Assembly (NCBI RefSeq): GCF_006716785.1
Contig: NZ_VFPQ01000001.1
Location: 4,774,001-4,838,000 of the forward strand
Source: Thermopolyspora flexuosa
GTDB taxonomy: Bacteria > Actinomycetota > Actinomycetes > Streptosporangiales > Streptosporangiaceae
DNA length: 64,000 bases
Direction: 5' to 3'
Below the pieces are notes generated by a model. That model was not told where the DNA came from. It saw nothing but the letters and a program-made list of their open reading frames with translations, and ran no database searches. The position numbers and the translations under genes are program-made. Positions 50,480-58,849 of the stretch are shown here, one piece after another; within the stretch, counting starts at the first letter, position 1, and every line of letters starts with the position of its first letter.

Positions 50480-50785
50480 GGTTACCACGGTAGCCAGCCG
50501 GACCACGCCTCGCGCGCCTGTTCTGGAACCTGAGAACATCTCAGGATCGCTCCGGCGGCCCGCCGATATGCCGACGACGACCGCCGTGCGGCATTTGTCC
50601 CCCAGCGAACGCGTTCCTCACCCGCCCCCCGCATCCGGCGGGCGGCGGCCACGACGGCAGGTCACCGGCCGGGTGTCGGGCCGCACCTGACAACCGGAGC
50701 GGCCGTACGCGACGTCGAAGGCCGGTGCCGGGCGACGGACCGGCTCGGCCACGCCCGGCCGCCGGGGGCCGTACCTCGCGTCCGG

Positions 50786-51601
50786 TCAGCGCGTGGCGAG
50801 GTCGAGGGCGTCGGGCGGGAGGTCCTCGATCCGGGAGCGGTCCCAGGGGCGTTCGAAGCCGGCCGCGGCGAGCACGCCGCTCAGCAGGCGGCCGGTGAAG
50901 CCCCAGACGAGCAGGCCGCGGACGCGGAAGGCAGGGCCGATGTAGCCGCTGGGGCCGCGCAGGCGCAGGCGGTTGCGCGGGTCGACCAGTTCGGCGATGG
51001 GCACGCGTTCGACGGCGTCGACCTCGTCGGGCGCGGCCGGGTGCACCGCGCAGGGCGTGTGCCACCAGCCCAGCACCGGGGTGACCCGGTTGGCGCTGCG
51101 CGCGACGTAGACCTCGGGCATGGTGCCCACGACGGTGACGCCCGACGGGTCGAGGCCGGTCTCCTCCTGGGCCTCGCGCAGGGCCGCGGCGATCGGGCCG
51201 TCGTCCTCGGGATCGACGCCGCCGCCGGGGAACGCGGGCTGGCCGGCGTGCACGCGCCCGCGGGCGCTGCGCTGGATGAGCAGCACGTCGGTCCCCTGCG
51301 GCCCCTCCCCGAACAGGAGCAGCACCGCGGCCGGACGCCCGCCCGTGGCCGGGGGCCGCAGCTCGGCGGGCACCGGGAAGTTCGCGGCCCGCCTGGCGAG
51401 CTCACGCAGCCAGTACGGCACGCCGCCGGGGCCGCCCGGCGCGGTGGCGGGCGGGTACGCGCCATCGGGAGCCGGGGCCGCCGCGCCGTACGGCACGGCC
51501 GCGCCCGCCCCGGGGGCGCCGGAACACGAGGCGCCCGGCCCGACCCGCGGGTGCCGGGGGCACCGGCCGGGCGCCGGGATCGAGGCGTTCACGTCGGTCA
51601 T
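50786..51601 (-). CDS. NUDIX hydrolase, CoA diphosphatase-like
   Basis: 271 residues. The Nudix box is [20 protein letters not shown] followed by EETGL. The preceding [12 protein letters not shown] matches the NuCoA motif of coenzyme A pyrophosphatases. The first 55 residues are Pro/Ala/Gly-rich and probably disordered, an extension absent from E. coli NudL. The ATG at 51601 overlaps the nth stop (ATGA). Same position as Rv3672c in mycobacteria. Confidence 0.9.
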   Translation of the reverse strand: MTDVNASIPAPGRCPRHPRVGPGASCSGAPGAGAAVPYGAAAPAPDGAYPPATAPGGPGGVPYWLRELARRAANFPVPAELRPPATGGRPAAVLLLFGEGPQGTDVLLIQRSARGRVHAGQPAFPGGGVDPEDDGPIAAALREAQEETGLDPSGVTVVGTMPEVYVARSANRVTPVLGWWHTPCAVHPAAPDEVDAVERVPIAELVDPRNRLRLRGPSGYIGPAFRVRGLLVWGFTGRLLSGVLAAAGFERPWDRSRIEDLPPDALDLATR

Positions 51602-52317
51602 GAGAACGGTCCGCTCCTCACCAGCTTGGCCGCCTGGGCGGGGTCGGTGGGACCGGTGCCGAAGGAGGGGCAGAGCGCGGCGAGTGGGCAGACGCCGCAC
51701 GCGGGCCGGATCGCGTGGCAGATGCGGCGGCCGTGCCAGATCACGCGGTGGGAGAAGATCGTCCACTCCTTCTTGGGGATGAGCTCGCCCACCTCCCGCT
51801 CGATCTTCACCGGGTCGGTCTGCCTGGTCCAGCCGAAGCGGGTGGTGAGCCGCTTGAAGTGGGTGTCCACGGTGAGGCCGGGGATGCCGAAGGCGTTGCC
51901 CAGCACGACGTTCGCGGTCTTGCGGCCGACGCCCGGCAGGGTGACCAGGTCCTCCATGCGCCGCGGCACCTCGCCGCCGAACCGCTCGCAGAGCGCCTGG
52001 CCCATGCCGATGAGGTTGTTCGCCTTCGCCCGGTAGAACCCGGTGGAGCGGATGATCTCCTCAAGCTCGGCGCGGTCGGCGCTCGCGTAGTCTTCGGCGC
52101 TCCGGTACTTCGCGAAGAGCACGGGGGTCACCATATTTACCCTTTTGTCCGTGCATTGCGCCGATAGGATCGTTGCTACCAGCAGTTCCAGTGGTGACCC
52201 GAAATCCAGCTCACAGTGGGCGTCCGGATAGGTTTCCGCAAGTATGCGGTTCATCCGGCGTGCGCGTCTGACCAGAGCAGGCCGGGACTCTCCGGCCGTA
52301 GGGGCGTTGCGGGGCAC
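51598..52317 (-). CDS. nth: Endonuclease III
   Basis: 239-residue DNA glycosylase/AP lyase that removes oxidised pyrimidines. [14 protein letters not shown], the helix-hairpin-helix [18 protein letters not shown] with catalytic Lys, VDTHF with catalytic Asp, and the C-terminal [4Fe-4S] ligands C-x6-C-x2-C-x5-C ([17 protein letters not shown]) are all present. GTG start at 52317. It is divergent from crp, the arrangement of other actinobacteria. Confidence 0.96.
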   Translation of the reverse strand: MPRNAPTAGESRPALVRRARRMNRILAETYPDAHCELDFGSPLELLVATILSAQCTDKRVNMVTPVLFAKYRSAEDYASADRAELEEIIRSTGFYRAKANNLIGMGQALCERFGGEVPRRMEDLVTLPGVGRKTANVVLGNAFGIPGLTVDTHFKRLTTRFGWTRQTDPVKIEREVGELIPKKEWTIFSHRVIWHGRRICHAIRPACGVCPLAALCPSFGTGPTDPAQAAKLVRSGPFS

Positions 52318-52433
52318 CCAGTTAGCCTACGCGGACCGGGGACGGACTGACCGCCGGTGGGGTGCGTCACAATTACTGATGACGTCCGGCCGCTCCCGGA
52401 TCCGCGTGCGCGATCATACGCGAGGAGGCATCT

Positions 52434-53111
52434 GTGTCTGAGGATGTGCTGAGCAAGGCTCCGCTGTTCGCCGCGCTCGACCGGGAGAGCGCCGCCGCCC
52501 TGAGGACGAGCGTCACCGAGGTCCGCCTGGCCAAGGGGCAGACGCTGTTCAGCGAGAACGACGCCGGCGACCGGCTCTACGTGGTCCTCGAAGGCAAGAT
52601 CAAGCTCTCCCGCACCGCCGCGGACGGCCGGGAGAACCTGCTGAGCGTGCTGGGCCCCGGGGAGATGTTCGGCGAGCTGTCCCTTTTCGATCCCCGTCCC
52701 CGTACGGCGAGCGCGATCGCCCTCACCGAGGCCCGCCTCGCCGGGCTCGGCCACGACGACCTCCGTCCCTGGCTGACCGGCCGGCCCGAGGTCGCGCTGC
52801 ACCTGCTGCGCGCGCTCGCGCAGCGGCTGCGCCGTACCAACGACGTCATCGCCGACCTGGTCTTCACCGACGTGCCCGGTCGCGTGGCCAAGCAGCTCCT
52901 CGACCTGGCCGAGCGGTTCGGCCAGAAGACCGAGGAGGGGGTGCGCGTCCACCACGACCTCACCCAGGAGGAGCTCGCCCAGCTCGTCGGCGCGTCCCGG
53001 GAGACCGTGAACAAGGCCCTCGCCGACTTCGCCCAGCGCGGCTGGCTGCGCATCGAGGCGAAGGCGGTGCTCATCCTCGACAAGGAGCGGCTGCAGCACC
53101 GCTCCCGCTAG
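52434..53111 (+). CDS. crp: Crp/Fnr family regulator, cAMP receptor protein
   Basis: 225 residues. The cyclic-nucleotide-binding domain includes LFSENDAGDRLYVVLEGKIK and the phosphate-binding cassette MFGELSLFDPRPRTASAIA; the C-terminal wHTH is LTQEELAQLVGASRETVNKA. Length and sequence match actinobacterial CRP (Rv3676, Streptomyces Crp). GTG at 52434 follows GAGGAGG. In Streptomyces Crp links germination and antibiotic synthesis; targets here cannot be read off. Confidence 0.94.
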   Translation: MSEDVLSKAPLFAALDRESAAALRTSVTEVRLAKGQTLFSENDAGDRLYVVLEGKIKLSRTAADGRENLLSVLGPGEMFGELSLFDPRPRTASAIALTEARLAGLGHDDLRPWLTGRPEVALHLLRALAQRLRRTNDVIADLVFTDVPGRVAKQLLDLAERFGQKTEEGVRVHHDLTQEELAQLVGASRETVNKALADFAQRGWLRIEAKAVLILDKERLQHRSR

Positions 53112-53200
53112 CCGGCGGCGCCGGCCACGCCGCGGCACCGCCACCGAGGCCCGATGCCGCCCGCCGTACCGAAGGCCGCACGTCCGCGCCGACGGGGTGC

Positions 53201-54001
53201 TCACACCCCGTCCAGGTAGTCGAGCTGTGCCCGCACCGACTGCTCCGCCGCGGGCCACAGGGACGGATCCACCTCGGCGTAGACGATCTCCACGATCTCC
53301 CGAGGCGTCCGGGCCCCCTGCTCCCGCGCCCGCCGGATCTGGTCGAGGCGCTCGCGACGGTGCGCGATGTAGGCGTCGAGTACCCCCACCGGGTCGTCGA
53401 GCACCGGACCGTGGCCGGGCAGCAGCGCTTTGGCCTCCACCGACTCCACCATCGCCCGCAGCCGGTCGAGCGAACGCAGGTAGTCGGCGAGGTTCCCGTC
53501 GGCCGCGATCACCGTGGTGCCCCGGCCGAGCACCGTGTCGCCGGTGAACACGGCGCGGTCCTCCGGTAGGTGGAAGCACAGCGAGTCGAACGAGTGCCCG
53601 GGCGTGCCCGCCACGCGCAGCTCCAGGTCGCCCACCGGTATGACGTCGCCGTCGGCGAGGCCCTCCGAGCCGAGCCGGTGGCGAGGGTCGAGGGCGCGTA
53701 CCGGAGCGCCGGTGAGCTCCGCGAAGCGGGCCGCGCCGCCGCTGTGGTCGCGGTGCCCGTGGGTGAGCAGGATCGCCTCCACCCGCCGCCCCGCGAGCCG
53801 GTCGAGCACCCGCCGCAGGTGGCCCTCGTCGTCCTCCGGGCCGGGGTCGATGACGACCGCGCGGTCGCCGTCCGGGCGGCCGACGATCCAGGTGTTGGTG
53901 CCGTCGAGCGTCATCGGGGAGGGGTTGGGCGCGAGTACGGCCTCCGCGTTGGGGGTGCCGGAGCCGTCCGGCCCCGACGCCGGGATGCGCAGGCCGCTCA
54001 C
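53201..54001 (-). CDS. MBL-fold metallo-hydrolase (LACTB2-like)
   Basis: 266 residues. Metal-binding motif LTHGHRDHSGG, further ligands in GTPGHSFDS, FTGDTVLG and LLPGHGPVL. The N-terminal NPSPMTLDGTNTWIVG and C-terminal helical region (AYIAHRRERLDQI, then a winged segment) resemble LACTB2-type hydrolases, some of which are ribonucleases; the substrate is not known. GTG at 54001 overlaps the preceding NUDIX stop (GTGA). Orthologue position Rv3677c. Confidence 0.9.
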   Translation of the reverse strand: MSGLRIPASGPDGSGTPNAEAVLAPNPSPMTLDGTNTWIVGRPDGDRAVVIDPGPEDDEGHLRRVLDRLAGRRVEAILLTHGHRDHSGGAARFAELTGAPVRALDPRHRLGSEGLADGDVIPVGDLELRVAGTPGHSFDSLCFHLPEDRAVFTGDTVLGRGTTVIAADGNLADYLRSLDRLRAMVESVEAKALLPGHGPVLDDPVGVLDAYIAHRRERLDQIRRAREQGARTPREIVEIVYAEVDPSLWPAAEQSVRAQLDYLDGV

Positions 54002-54861
54002 GCCCGCCCCTCCCGCACGCCGTCGCCGGCGGGCTCGGGGACGAGCAGCCGGTACACGCCGTCCTCCCCGCGCACGACCTCGGGGGCGACGGTGACCACG
54101 GTGCGCTCGGCGGCGAGCACCTTTCCCACCTCCGGGTAGGCGGCGATCTCGGCGATGGTGCGCCGGGTCGGGGGCATGAGGGTGATCTCGCCGCGCTCCG
54201 CGGCGGCGAGCGCGTCCGCGGGCCGCATCCAGGCCACCCGGTCGGCCTCTCCCCCGACGTCCCGGGTGCGCTGCCCGGGCGGCAGCGCGGCGACGAAGAA
54301 GCGGGTGTCGTAGCGGCGGCTCTCCACCCGCGGAGTGATCCACCGCGACCAGGGGCGCAGCAGGTCGGTGCGGAGCACGAGCCCGCGCCGCGCGAGGAAC
54401 TCGGCGAAGGACAGCTCCCGCCCGATCAGCGCGAGCCGGTCCTCCTCCCACTCCGCGGTGTCGGCGACCACGGCGTCCGGCCGTGGCCCGGCGAGCAGCA
54501 CCCCGGACTCCTCGAAGGTCTCGCGTACGGCCGCGCACACCAGGCCCCGCGCGGTCGGCTCGTCGCACCGCAGCGCGTCCGCCCACCATGCCGGGCTCGG
54601 CCCGGCCCAGGCGACCTCCCGGTCGGCGTCGCGCGGGTCGACCGCGCCACCGGGAAACACGTGCGCCCCGGCGGCGAACGCCATGCTCGCCGAGCGGCGC
54701 AGCAGGTAGAGCTGCATGCCGCCGGGCGCCCGCTCCCGCAGCACGACCACGGTCGCGGCGTCCCTGGCGGGCACCGGCTCGGCCCGGCCCTCCAGCACGT
54801 CCCGGGCGCGTCCGGTGAGCCCGTCAGGAAGCACGATTTGCTCCACTTTGGGCACCCCCAT
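53998..54861 (-). CDS. NUDIX hydrolase (NUDT19-like)
   Basis: 287 residues. ATVVVLRERAPGGMQLYLLR, AGAHVFPGGAVDPRDAD and RETFEESGVLLAG form an extended Nudix site in which the box is interrupted by an insertion, as in NUDT7/19-like enzymes. The C-terminal half (WITPRVESRRYDTRFFVAAL, ITLMPPTRRTIAEIA) is typical of the actinobacterial family. Possible acyl-CoA or nucleotide diphosphatase. Coupled to the MBL gene by a 4-base overlap. Confidence 0.88.
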   Translation of the reverse strand: MGVPKVEQIVLPDGLTGRARDVLEGRAEPVPARDAATVVVLRERAPGGMQLYLLRRSASMAFAAGAHVFPGGAVDPRDADREVAWAGPSPAWWADALRCDEPTARGLVCAAVRETFEESGVLLAGPRPDAVVADTAEWEEDRLALIGRELSFAEFLARRGLVLRTDLLRPWSRWITPRVESRRYDTRFFVAALPPGQRTRDVGGEADRVAWMRPADALAAAERGEITLMPPTRRTIAEIAAYPEVGKVLAAERTVVTVAPEVVRGEDGVYRLLVPEPAGDGVREGRA

Positions 54862-54901
54862 CCGGAGTATCCAACCGGACGCGGCCCCGGTTGGGCAACG
54901 G

Positions 54902-55381
54902 TCAGGCCGGCCGTACCTCGGCGATCAGCTCCACCTCGACCGGGGCGTCGAGCGGGAGCACGGCGACCCCGACCGCGCTGCGCGCGTGCCGGCCCGCCTC
55001 GCCGAACACCTCGCCGAGCAGCTCGCTCGCGCCGTTCAGCACCTGCGGCTGGGCGGTGAACCCGGGCGCGCTCGCGACGTACCCGACGACCTTCACGATC
55101 CGCACGATGTCCGACAGGTCCCCGGCCACCGACACGACCGCGGCGAGGGCGTTGAGGGCGCAGATCCGGGCGAGGTCGCGCGCCTCGTCCACGCCCACCT
55201 CCGCCCCCACCTTGCCGGTGCGCGGCAGCTTGCCGTCCACGAACGGGAGCTGCCCCGAGGTGTAGACGAAGCCGCCGGTCCGCACCGCGGGCACGTAGGC
55301 GGCGACCGGCGCCGGGACCTCCGGCAGCGTGAGGCCGAGCGCGGCGAGCCGCTCCCGCGGGTCCGCGGGAAGGTCGCTCAC
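54902..55381 (-). CDS. RidA family protein
   Basis: 159 residues of the YjgF/YER057c/UK114 family. TGGFVYTSGQLPFVDGKLP, ARICALNALAAV, VGYVASAPGFTAQPQVLNGA and GRHARSAVGVAVLP with the conserved Arg that binds the substrate carboxylate. RidA-type proteins hydrolyse reactive enamines/imines; this longer form is the actinobacterial subgroup (Rv3678c). The GTG start overlaps the DUF4177 stop (GTGA). Confidence 0.92.
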   Translation of the reverse strand: MSDLPADPRERLAALGLTLPEVPAPVAAYVPAVRTGGFVYTSGQLPFVDGKLPRTGKVGAEVGVDEARDLARICALNALAAVVSVAGDLSDIVRIVKVVGYVASAPGFTAQPQVLNGASELLGEVFGEAGRHARSAVGVAVLPLDAPVEVELIAEVRPA

Positions 55382-55533
55382 TGCTTCTCCCGCTTCATGT
55401 AGGCGACGAGCTGCTCCGGGTTCGGCCCCGGAACCACCTGGACGAGCTCCCAGCCGTCCTCACCCCAGTTGTCGAGGATCTGCTTGGTCGAGTGGATCAG
55501 CAGAGGCACCGTGACGTACTCCCACTTGCGCAT
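55378..55533 (-). CDS. DUF4177 protein, 51 residues
   Basis: Small protein MRKWEYVTVPLLIHSTKQIL... with DNWGEDGWELVQVVPG and ending MKREKQ. The pattern K-W-E-Y near the start and G-W-E-L-V marks the DUF4177 family. Orthologues of this size lie between ridA and the ArsA-like genes in Streptomyces and mycobacteria (Rv3678A). Function unknown; coupled to ridA by a 4-base overlap, which suggests a joint role. Confidence 0.9.
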   Translation of the reverse strand: MRKWEYVTVPLLIHSTKQILDNWGEDGWELVQVVPGPNPEQLVAYMKREKQ

Positions 55534-55610
55534 GGAAGAACCCTAACGGGCACGCTGCGTGGTACGCCGCACCCTCCGGCGCGGGCGCGCGAACCGGCAC
55601 CGGCCCGATG

Positions 55611-55646
55611 CGTATGTCCGCACGTATATCCCCACGTATCCCCCTG
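55611..55646. repeat. Three 12-base iterons upstream of arsA-like gene
   Basis: Three consecutive units: CGTATGTCCGCA, CGTATATCCCCA, CGTATCCCCCTG. They share CGTAT and a C-rich second half and lie 33-68 bases before the start at 55679, where a promoter is expected. They could be binding sites for a regulator acting on either divergent gene. Confidence 0.6.
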
Positions 55647-55678
55647 CGATCCGCTCGCGACGGTTGGGTAGCCTTCGA

Positions 55679-56686
55679 ATGATGAGCGCTCGTGACACCG
55701 ACTGGGACGGCGTGCGGCTGCACGTCGTCACCGGGAAGGGCGGCACCGGCAAAACCACGGTGGCCGCGGCACTCGCCCTCGCCCTCGCCGCGGGCGGGCG
55801 CAAGGTGCTGCTGGTCGAGGTCGAGGGCCGCCAGGGCATCGCCCAGGTCTTCGACATCCCGCCGCTGCCGTACGAGGAGCGCAAGGTGGCGGTCGCGCCC
55901 GGGGGCGGCGACGTCTACGCGCTCGCCATCGACCCCGAGGCCGCGATGCTCGAGTACCTCGAGATGTTCTACGGCATGCGCCGGGCGGGCCGGGCGCTCA
56001 CCAAGCTGGGTGTGGTCGACTTCGCCACCACGATCGCGCCGGGGCTGCGCGACGTGCTCATGACCGGCAAGACGAGCGAGGCGGTACGGCGCCGCGACCC
56101 CGCGACCGGCCGCCGCGTGTACGACGCGGTGGTGCTCGACGCGCCGCCCACCGGGCGGGTGGTGCGGTTCCTCAACGTCACCACCGAGGTGGCCGGGCTC
56201 GCCCGGGTGGGGCCGATCAAGAACCACGCCGAGCTGGTGCGCGGGGTGGTCGCCTCGCCGGAGACCGCGGTGCACCTGGTGACGCTGCTGGAGGAGATGC
56301 CGGTCCAGGAGACCCTCGACGGCATCGCCGAGCTGCGCGCGGCGAAGCTGCCCACCGGCGGCATCTTCATCAACATGGTCCGGCCGGAGGAGCTGCCGCA
56401 GAGCGCGCTCGAAGCGGCGCTGAAGGGCCGGTTCGACGTCGAGGAGCTCGCGCTCGGGCTGAAGGCCGCGAACCTCGCCGACGGGGCGGAGGCACGGGCC
56501 CTCGCCGAGGCGCTCGCGGCCGAGGTGCTCGAGCACGCCCGCCGTACCCAGCTGGAGCGGCGCGAGCGGCGGCTGCTCGCGAAGACCGGGCTGCCGCGCT
56601 ACGAGCTGCCCCTGCTCGCCGAGGGCGTCGACCTCGCCGGGCTGTACGAGCTCGCCGAGGTGATCCGGGAACAGGGCGCGGCCTGA
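55679..56686 (+). CDS. ArsA-like P-loop ATPase (first of pair)
   Basis: 335 residues. Deviant Walker A KGGTGKTTVAAALALALA, VLLVEVEGRQGIAQVF for the A'-like loop, VVLDAPPTGRVVRFLN for the switch region. It is a single-domain ArsA/Get3-type ATPase (orthologue of Rv3679), divergent from DUF4177. In mycobacteria Rv3679 and Rv3680 form a complex implicated in resistance to glycerol-derived stress; arsenite transport is not implied. Start ATG ATG at 55679/55682; no clear Shine-Dalgarno. Confidence 0.9.
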   Translation: MMSARDTDWDGVRLHVVTGKGGTGKTTVAAALALALAAGGRKVLLVEVEGRQGIAQVFDIPPLPYEERKVAVAPGGGDVYALAIDPEAAMLEYLEMFYGMRRAGRALTKLGVVDFATTIAPGLRDVLMTGKTSEAVRRRDPATGRRVYDAVVLDAPPTGRVVRFLNVTTEVAGLARVGPIKNHAELVRGVVASPETAVHLVTLLEEMPVQETLDGIAELRAAKLPTGGIFINMVRPEELPQSALEAALKGRFDVEELALGLKAANLADGAEARALAEALAAEVLEHARRTQLERRERRLLAKTGLPRYELPLLAEGVDLAGLYELAEVIREQGAA

Positions 56687-57000
56687 CCCGCCCTTGACCT
56701 TCGAGCGGCTGGTACGCGGCAAAACCGCCCGCCGTGTTGACCGGCCGTTTAGAAACTTGACCGAAGTACGCCGCGTCGCACCCGCCACCGCTGTTGAATG
56801 GAGGTGTGCGCGCGGGCCGCGGCGACGGCCTCGGCACCCGCGTCCAGGCGGGATGTGTTATGTCCCGAAACTTCCTCGTTGCCGGATTGTTGCCGGTTCA
56901 TCCGAGCCCGGCGGCGGTTAAGCGGCACGATGAGCGGTAACAACGCGGTCAGCGGTGCGTGCGTGACGCACCCCCGACCGCGGTGATCGAGCGACGATCG
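56687..57000. other. Gap between the two ArsA-like genes
   Basis: 314 bases, AT-richer around 56740-56950. The second ATPase gene probably has its own promoter here; no clear elements or other features were found. Confidence 0.4.
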
Positions 57001-58182
57001 ATGAGGACATCGGTGAGCGGAACGAGCGCGATGACCGGTACGGCCGGGGGCCACACGATGCGGACGGCCCCGGCCCTGGACATCGACGCCATCCTCGACG
57101 ACCCGCAGACCCGCATCGTCGTCTGCTGCGGCTCCGGCGGGGTGGGCAAGACCACCACGGCCGCCGCCCTCGGCCTCCGCGCGGCCGAACGCGGCAGGCG
57201 CGTGGTCGTGCTCACCGTCGACCCCGCCCGCCGGCTCGCCCAGTCGATGGGGCTCACCGAGCTCGACAACACTCCCCGGCTCGTGGCCGGGACCCGGGGC
57301 TCCGGCGAGCTGCACGCGATGATGCTCGACATGAAGCGCACGTTCGACGAGATCATCGAGGCACACGCCGACCCCGAACGCGCCCGTCAGATTCTGACAA
57401 ATCCGTTCTATCAGTCCCTGTCGTCGAGCTTCTCCGGGACCCAGGAGTACATGGCGATGGAGAAGCTCGGCCAGCTGCGCCGTGCCGACGAATGGGATCT
57501 GATCGTCGTCGACACGCCGCCGTCCCGGTCCGCGCTCGACTTCCTCGACGCGCCCGAGCGGCTCGGCCGGTTCCTCGACGGCCGGCTGATCCGCCTGCTG
57601 ACGGCGCCGGCCCGGGCGGGCGGCCGCAGCGCGTTCAAGCTGCTCAATGCCGGGTTCGGCTTCCTGGCCGGGGCGCTGACCAAGGTGCTCGGCGCCCAGG
57701 TGCTCAAGGACATCCAGACCTTCGTCAGCGCCCTCGACGCCGTGTTCGGCGGCTTCCGGCAGCGCGCCGAGCAGACCTACCGCCTGCTCCAGGCTCCCGG
57801 CACCGCGTTCCTCGTGGTCGCCGCGCCGGAGCGGGACGCGATGCGGGAGGCGTCGTACTTCGTCGAGCGGCTCGCCGAGGAGCGCATGCCCCTGGCCGGT
57901 CTCGTGGTCAACAGGGTGCACCGCTCCCCGGCTGCGGCCCTCTCCGCGGCCCGTAGCGCCGCCGCGGCGGAAGACCTGGAAGCTCGTGGCGAGCATGAGC
58001 TGACCGCCGCGGTGTTGCGGCTCCACGCCGGGCGGATGCAGCTGGCCGCACGGGAACATCGCGAGCAGGAGCACTTCATCTCGGCACACCCGACGGTGCC
58101 GATCGCACAGGTGCCCGCGATGCCAGAGGACGTCCATGATCTCGCCGGTCTCCGCGAGATCGGCGCGCTTATGGCCGCCTGA
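57001..58182 (+). CDS. ArsA-like P-loop ATPase (second of pair)
   Basis: 393 residues. Walker A CGSGGVGKTTTAAALGLRAA, VVVLTVDPARRLAQSMGL (the VDPA box typical of ArsA/Get3), WDLIVVDTPPSRSALDFLD, and a C-terminal LVVNRVHRSP. Orthologue of Rv3680 and of the Streptomyces gene before wblA. Starts at 57001, 57031 and 57058 are all in frame; the first is used here. The stop lies about 100 bases from the convergent wblA stop. Confidence 0.9.
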   Translation: MRTSVSGTSAMTGTAGGHTMRTAPALDIDAILDDPQTRIVVCCGSGGVGKTTTAAALGLRAAERGRRVVVLTVDPARRLAQSMGLTELDNTPRLVAGTRGSGELHAMMLDMKRTFDEIIEAHADPERARQILTNPFYQSLSSSFSGTQEYMAMEKLGQLRRADEWDLIVVDTPPSRSALDFLDAPERLGRFLDGRLIRLLTAPARAGGRSAFKLLNAGFGFLAGALTKVLGAQVLKDIQTFVSALDAVFGGFRQRAEQTYRLLQAPGTAFLVVAAPERDAMREASYFVERLAEERMPLAGLVVNRVHRSPAAALSAARSAAAAEDLEARGEHELTAAVLRLHAGRMQLAAREHREQEHFISAHPTVPIAQVPAMPEDVHDLAGLREIGALMAA

Positions 58183-58285
58183 TGGACGGCGGCAACTCCG
58201 GTCGGCCGGAACGGCGGCCACAATGGACGGCCATGCGGGAACGCGAGGGCGACCCTCTCCCCGTCGAGAGGACCCTCGCCGTATG

Positions 58286-58582
58286 TCAGCCGGCCATCAA
58301 CGCGTTGTCCCGCTCGTACTCCTCCTTGGCGGTCGCGAGCAGGTCCCGCCAGGAGGTGACGTCGGGTCGCCGCCGCAGCAGCGCCCGCCGCTCCCTCTCG
58401 GTCATGCCGCCCCAGACCCCGAACTCGATGCGGTTGTCAAGCGCATCGGCGAGGCATTCGGTACGGACCGGGCATCCACGGCAGATCAGTTTCGCCCTGT
58501 TCTGCGCGGCCCCCTGGACGAACAGCGCGTCCGGGTCCACACCACGACAGGCGGCACGGGAGGTCCAATCCGTGATCCACAT
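58286..58582 (-). CDS. wblA: WhiB-family regulator WblA (WhiB4 orthologue)
   Basis: 98 residues. Four cluster ligands Cys12, Cys34, Cys37 and Cys43 (RAACRGVDP, LICRGCPVRTEC), the GVWGG turn (EFGVWGGMTERERRALLRRR) and a basic C-terminus. DPDALFVQGAAQNRAK and the gene order ArsA / WblA / PBP identify it as the WblA/WhiB4 type. It carries an O2/NO-sensitive [4Fe-4S] cluster; in Streptomyces WblA represses antibiotic synthesis and promotes sporulation, in mycobacteria WhiB4 controls redox response. Confidence 0.93.
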   Translation of the reverse strand: MWITDWTSRAACRGVDPDALFVQGAAQNRAKLICRGCPVRTECLADALDNRIEFGVWGGMTERERRALLRRRPDVTSWRDLLATAKEEYERDNALMAG

Positions 58583-58849
58583 GTTTCGACCCCACTCCCC
58601 TTAGGTGGTCAGTCGTTCTTCGGCCGACGGGCGCGGGCGTCGAGCCTCCGTATTCAGTTGCCGCAGAGGAGAACGTACGCAACCGGGTGTTCGGTTCGAC
58701 AGTCCCCGCCCGGGCCAATTTCCGGCATGGTCAAGTCGGGTCACGTGGCCGGGATTGACTAGTCACCCCCCGGGTACACGCAGCACAAGACGTATCGAAT
58801 TGGACTTTCGGTACCAGTCATCTGGTTCCACGGTCGTACGCTAAAGGGC

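Noticed and set aside
52355-52400. Possible CRP site upstream of crp (CGTCA...TGACG)
   Set aside because: The spacing and half-sites do not match the known GTG-N6-CAC type consensus well enough.
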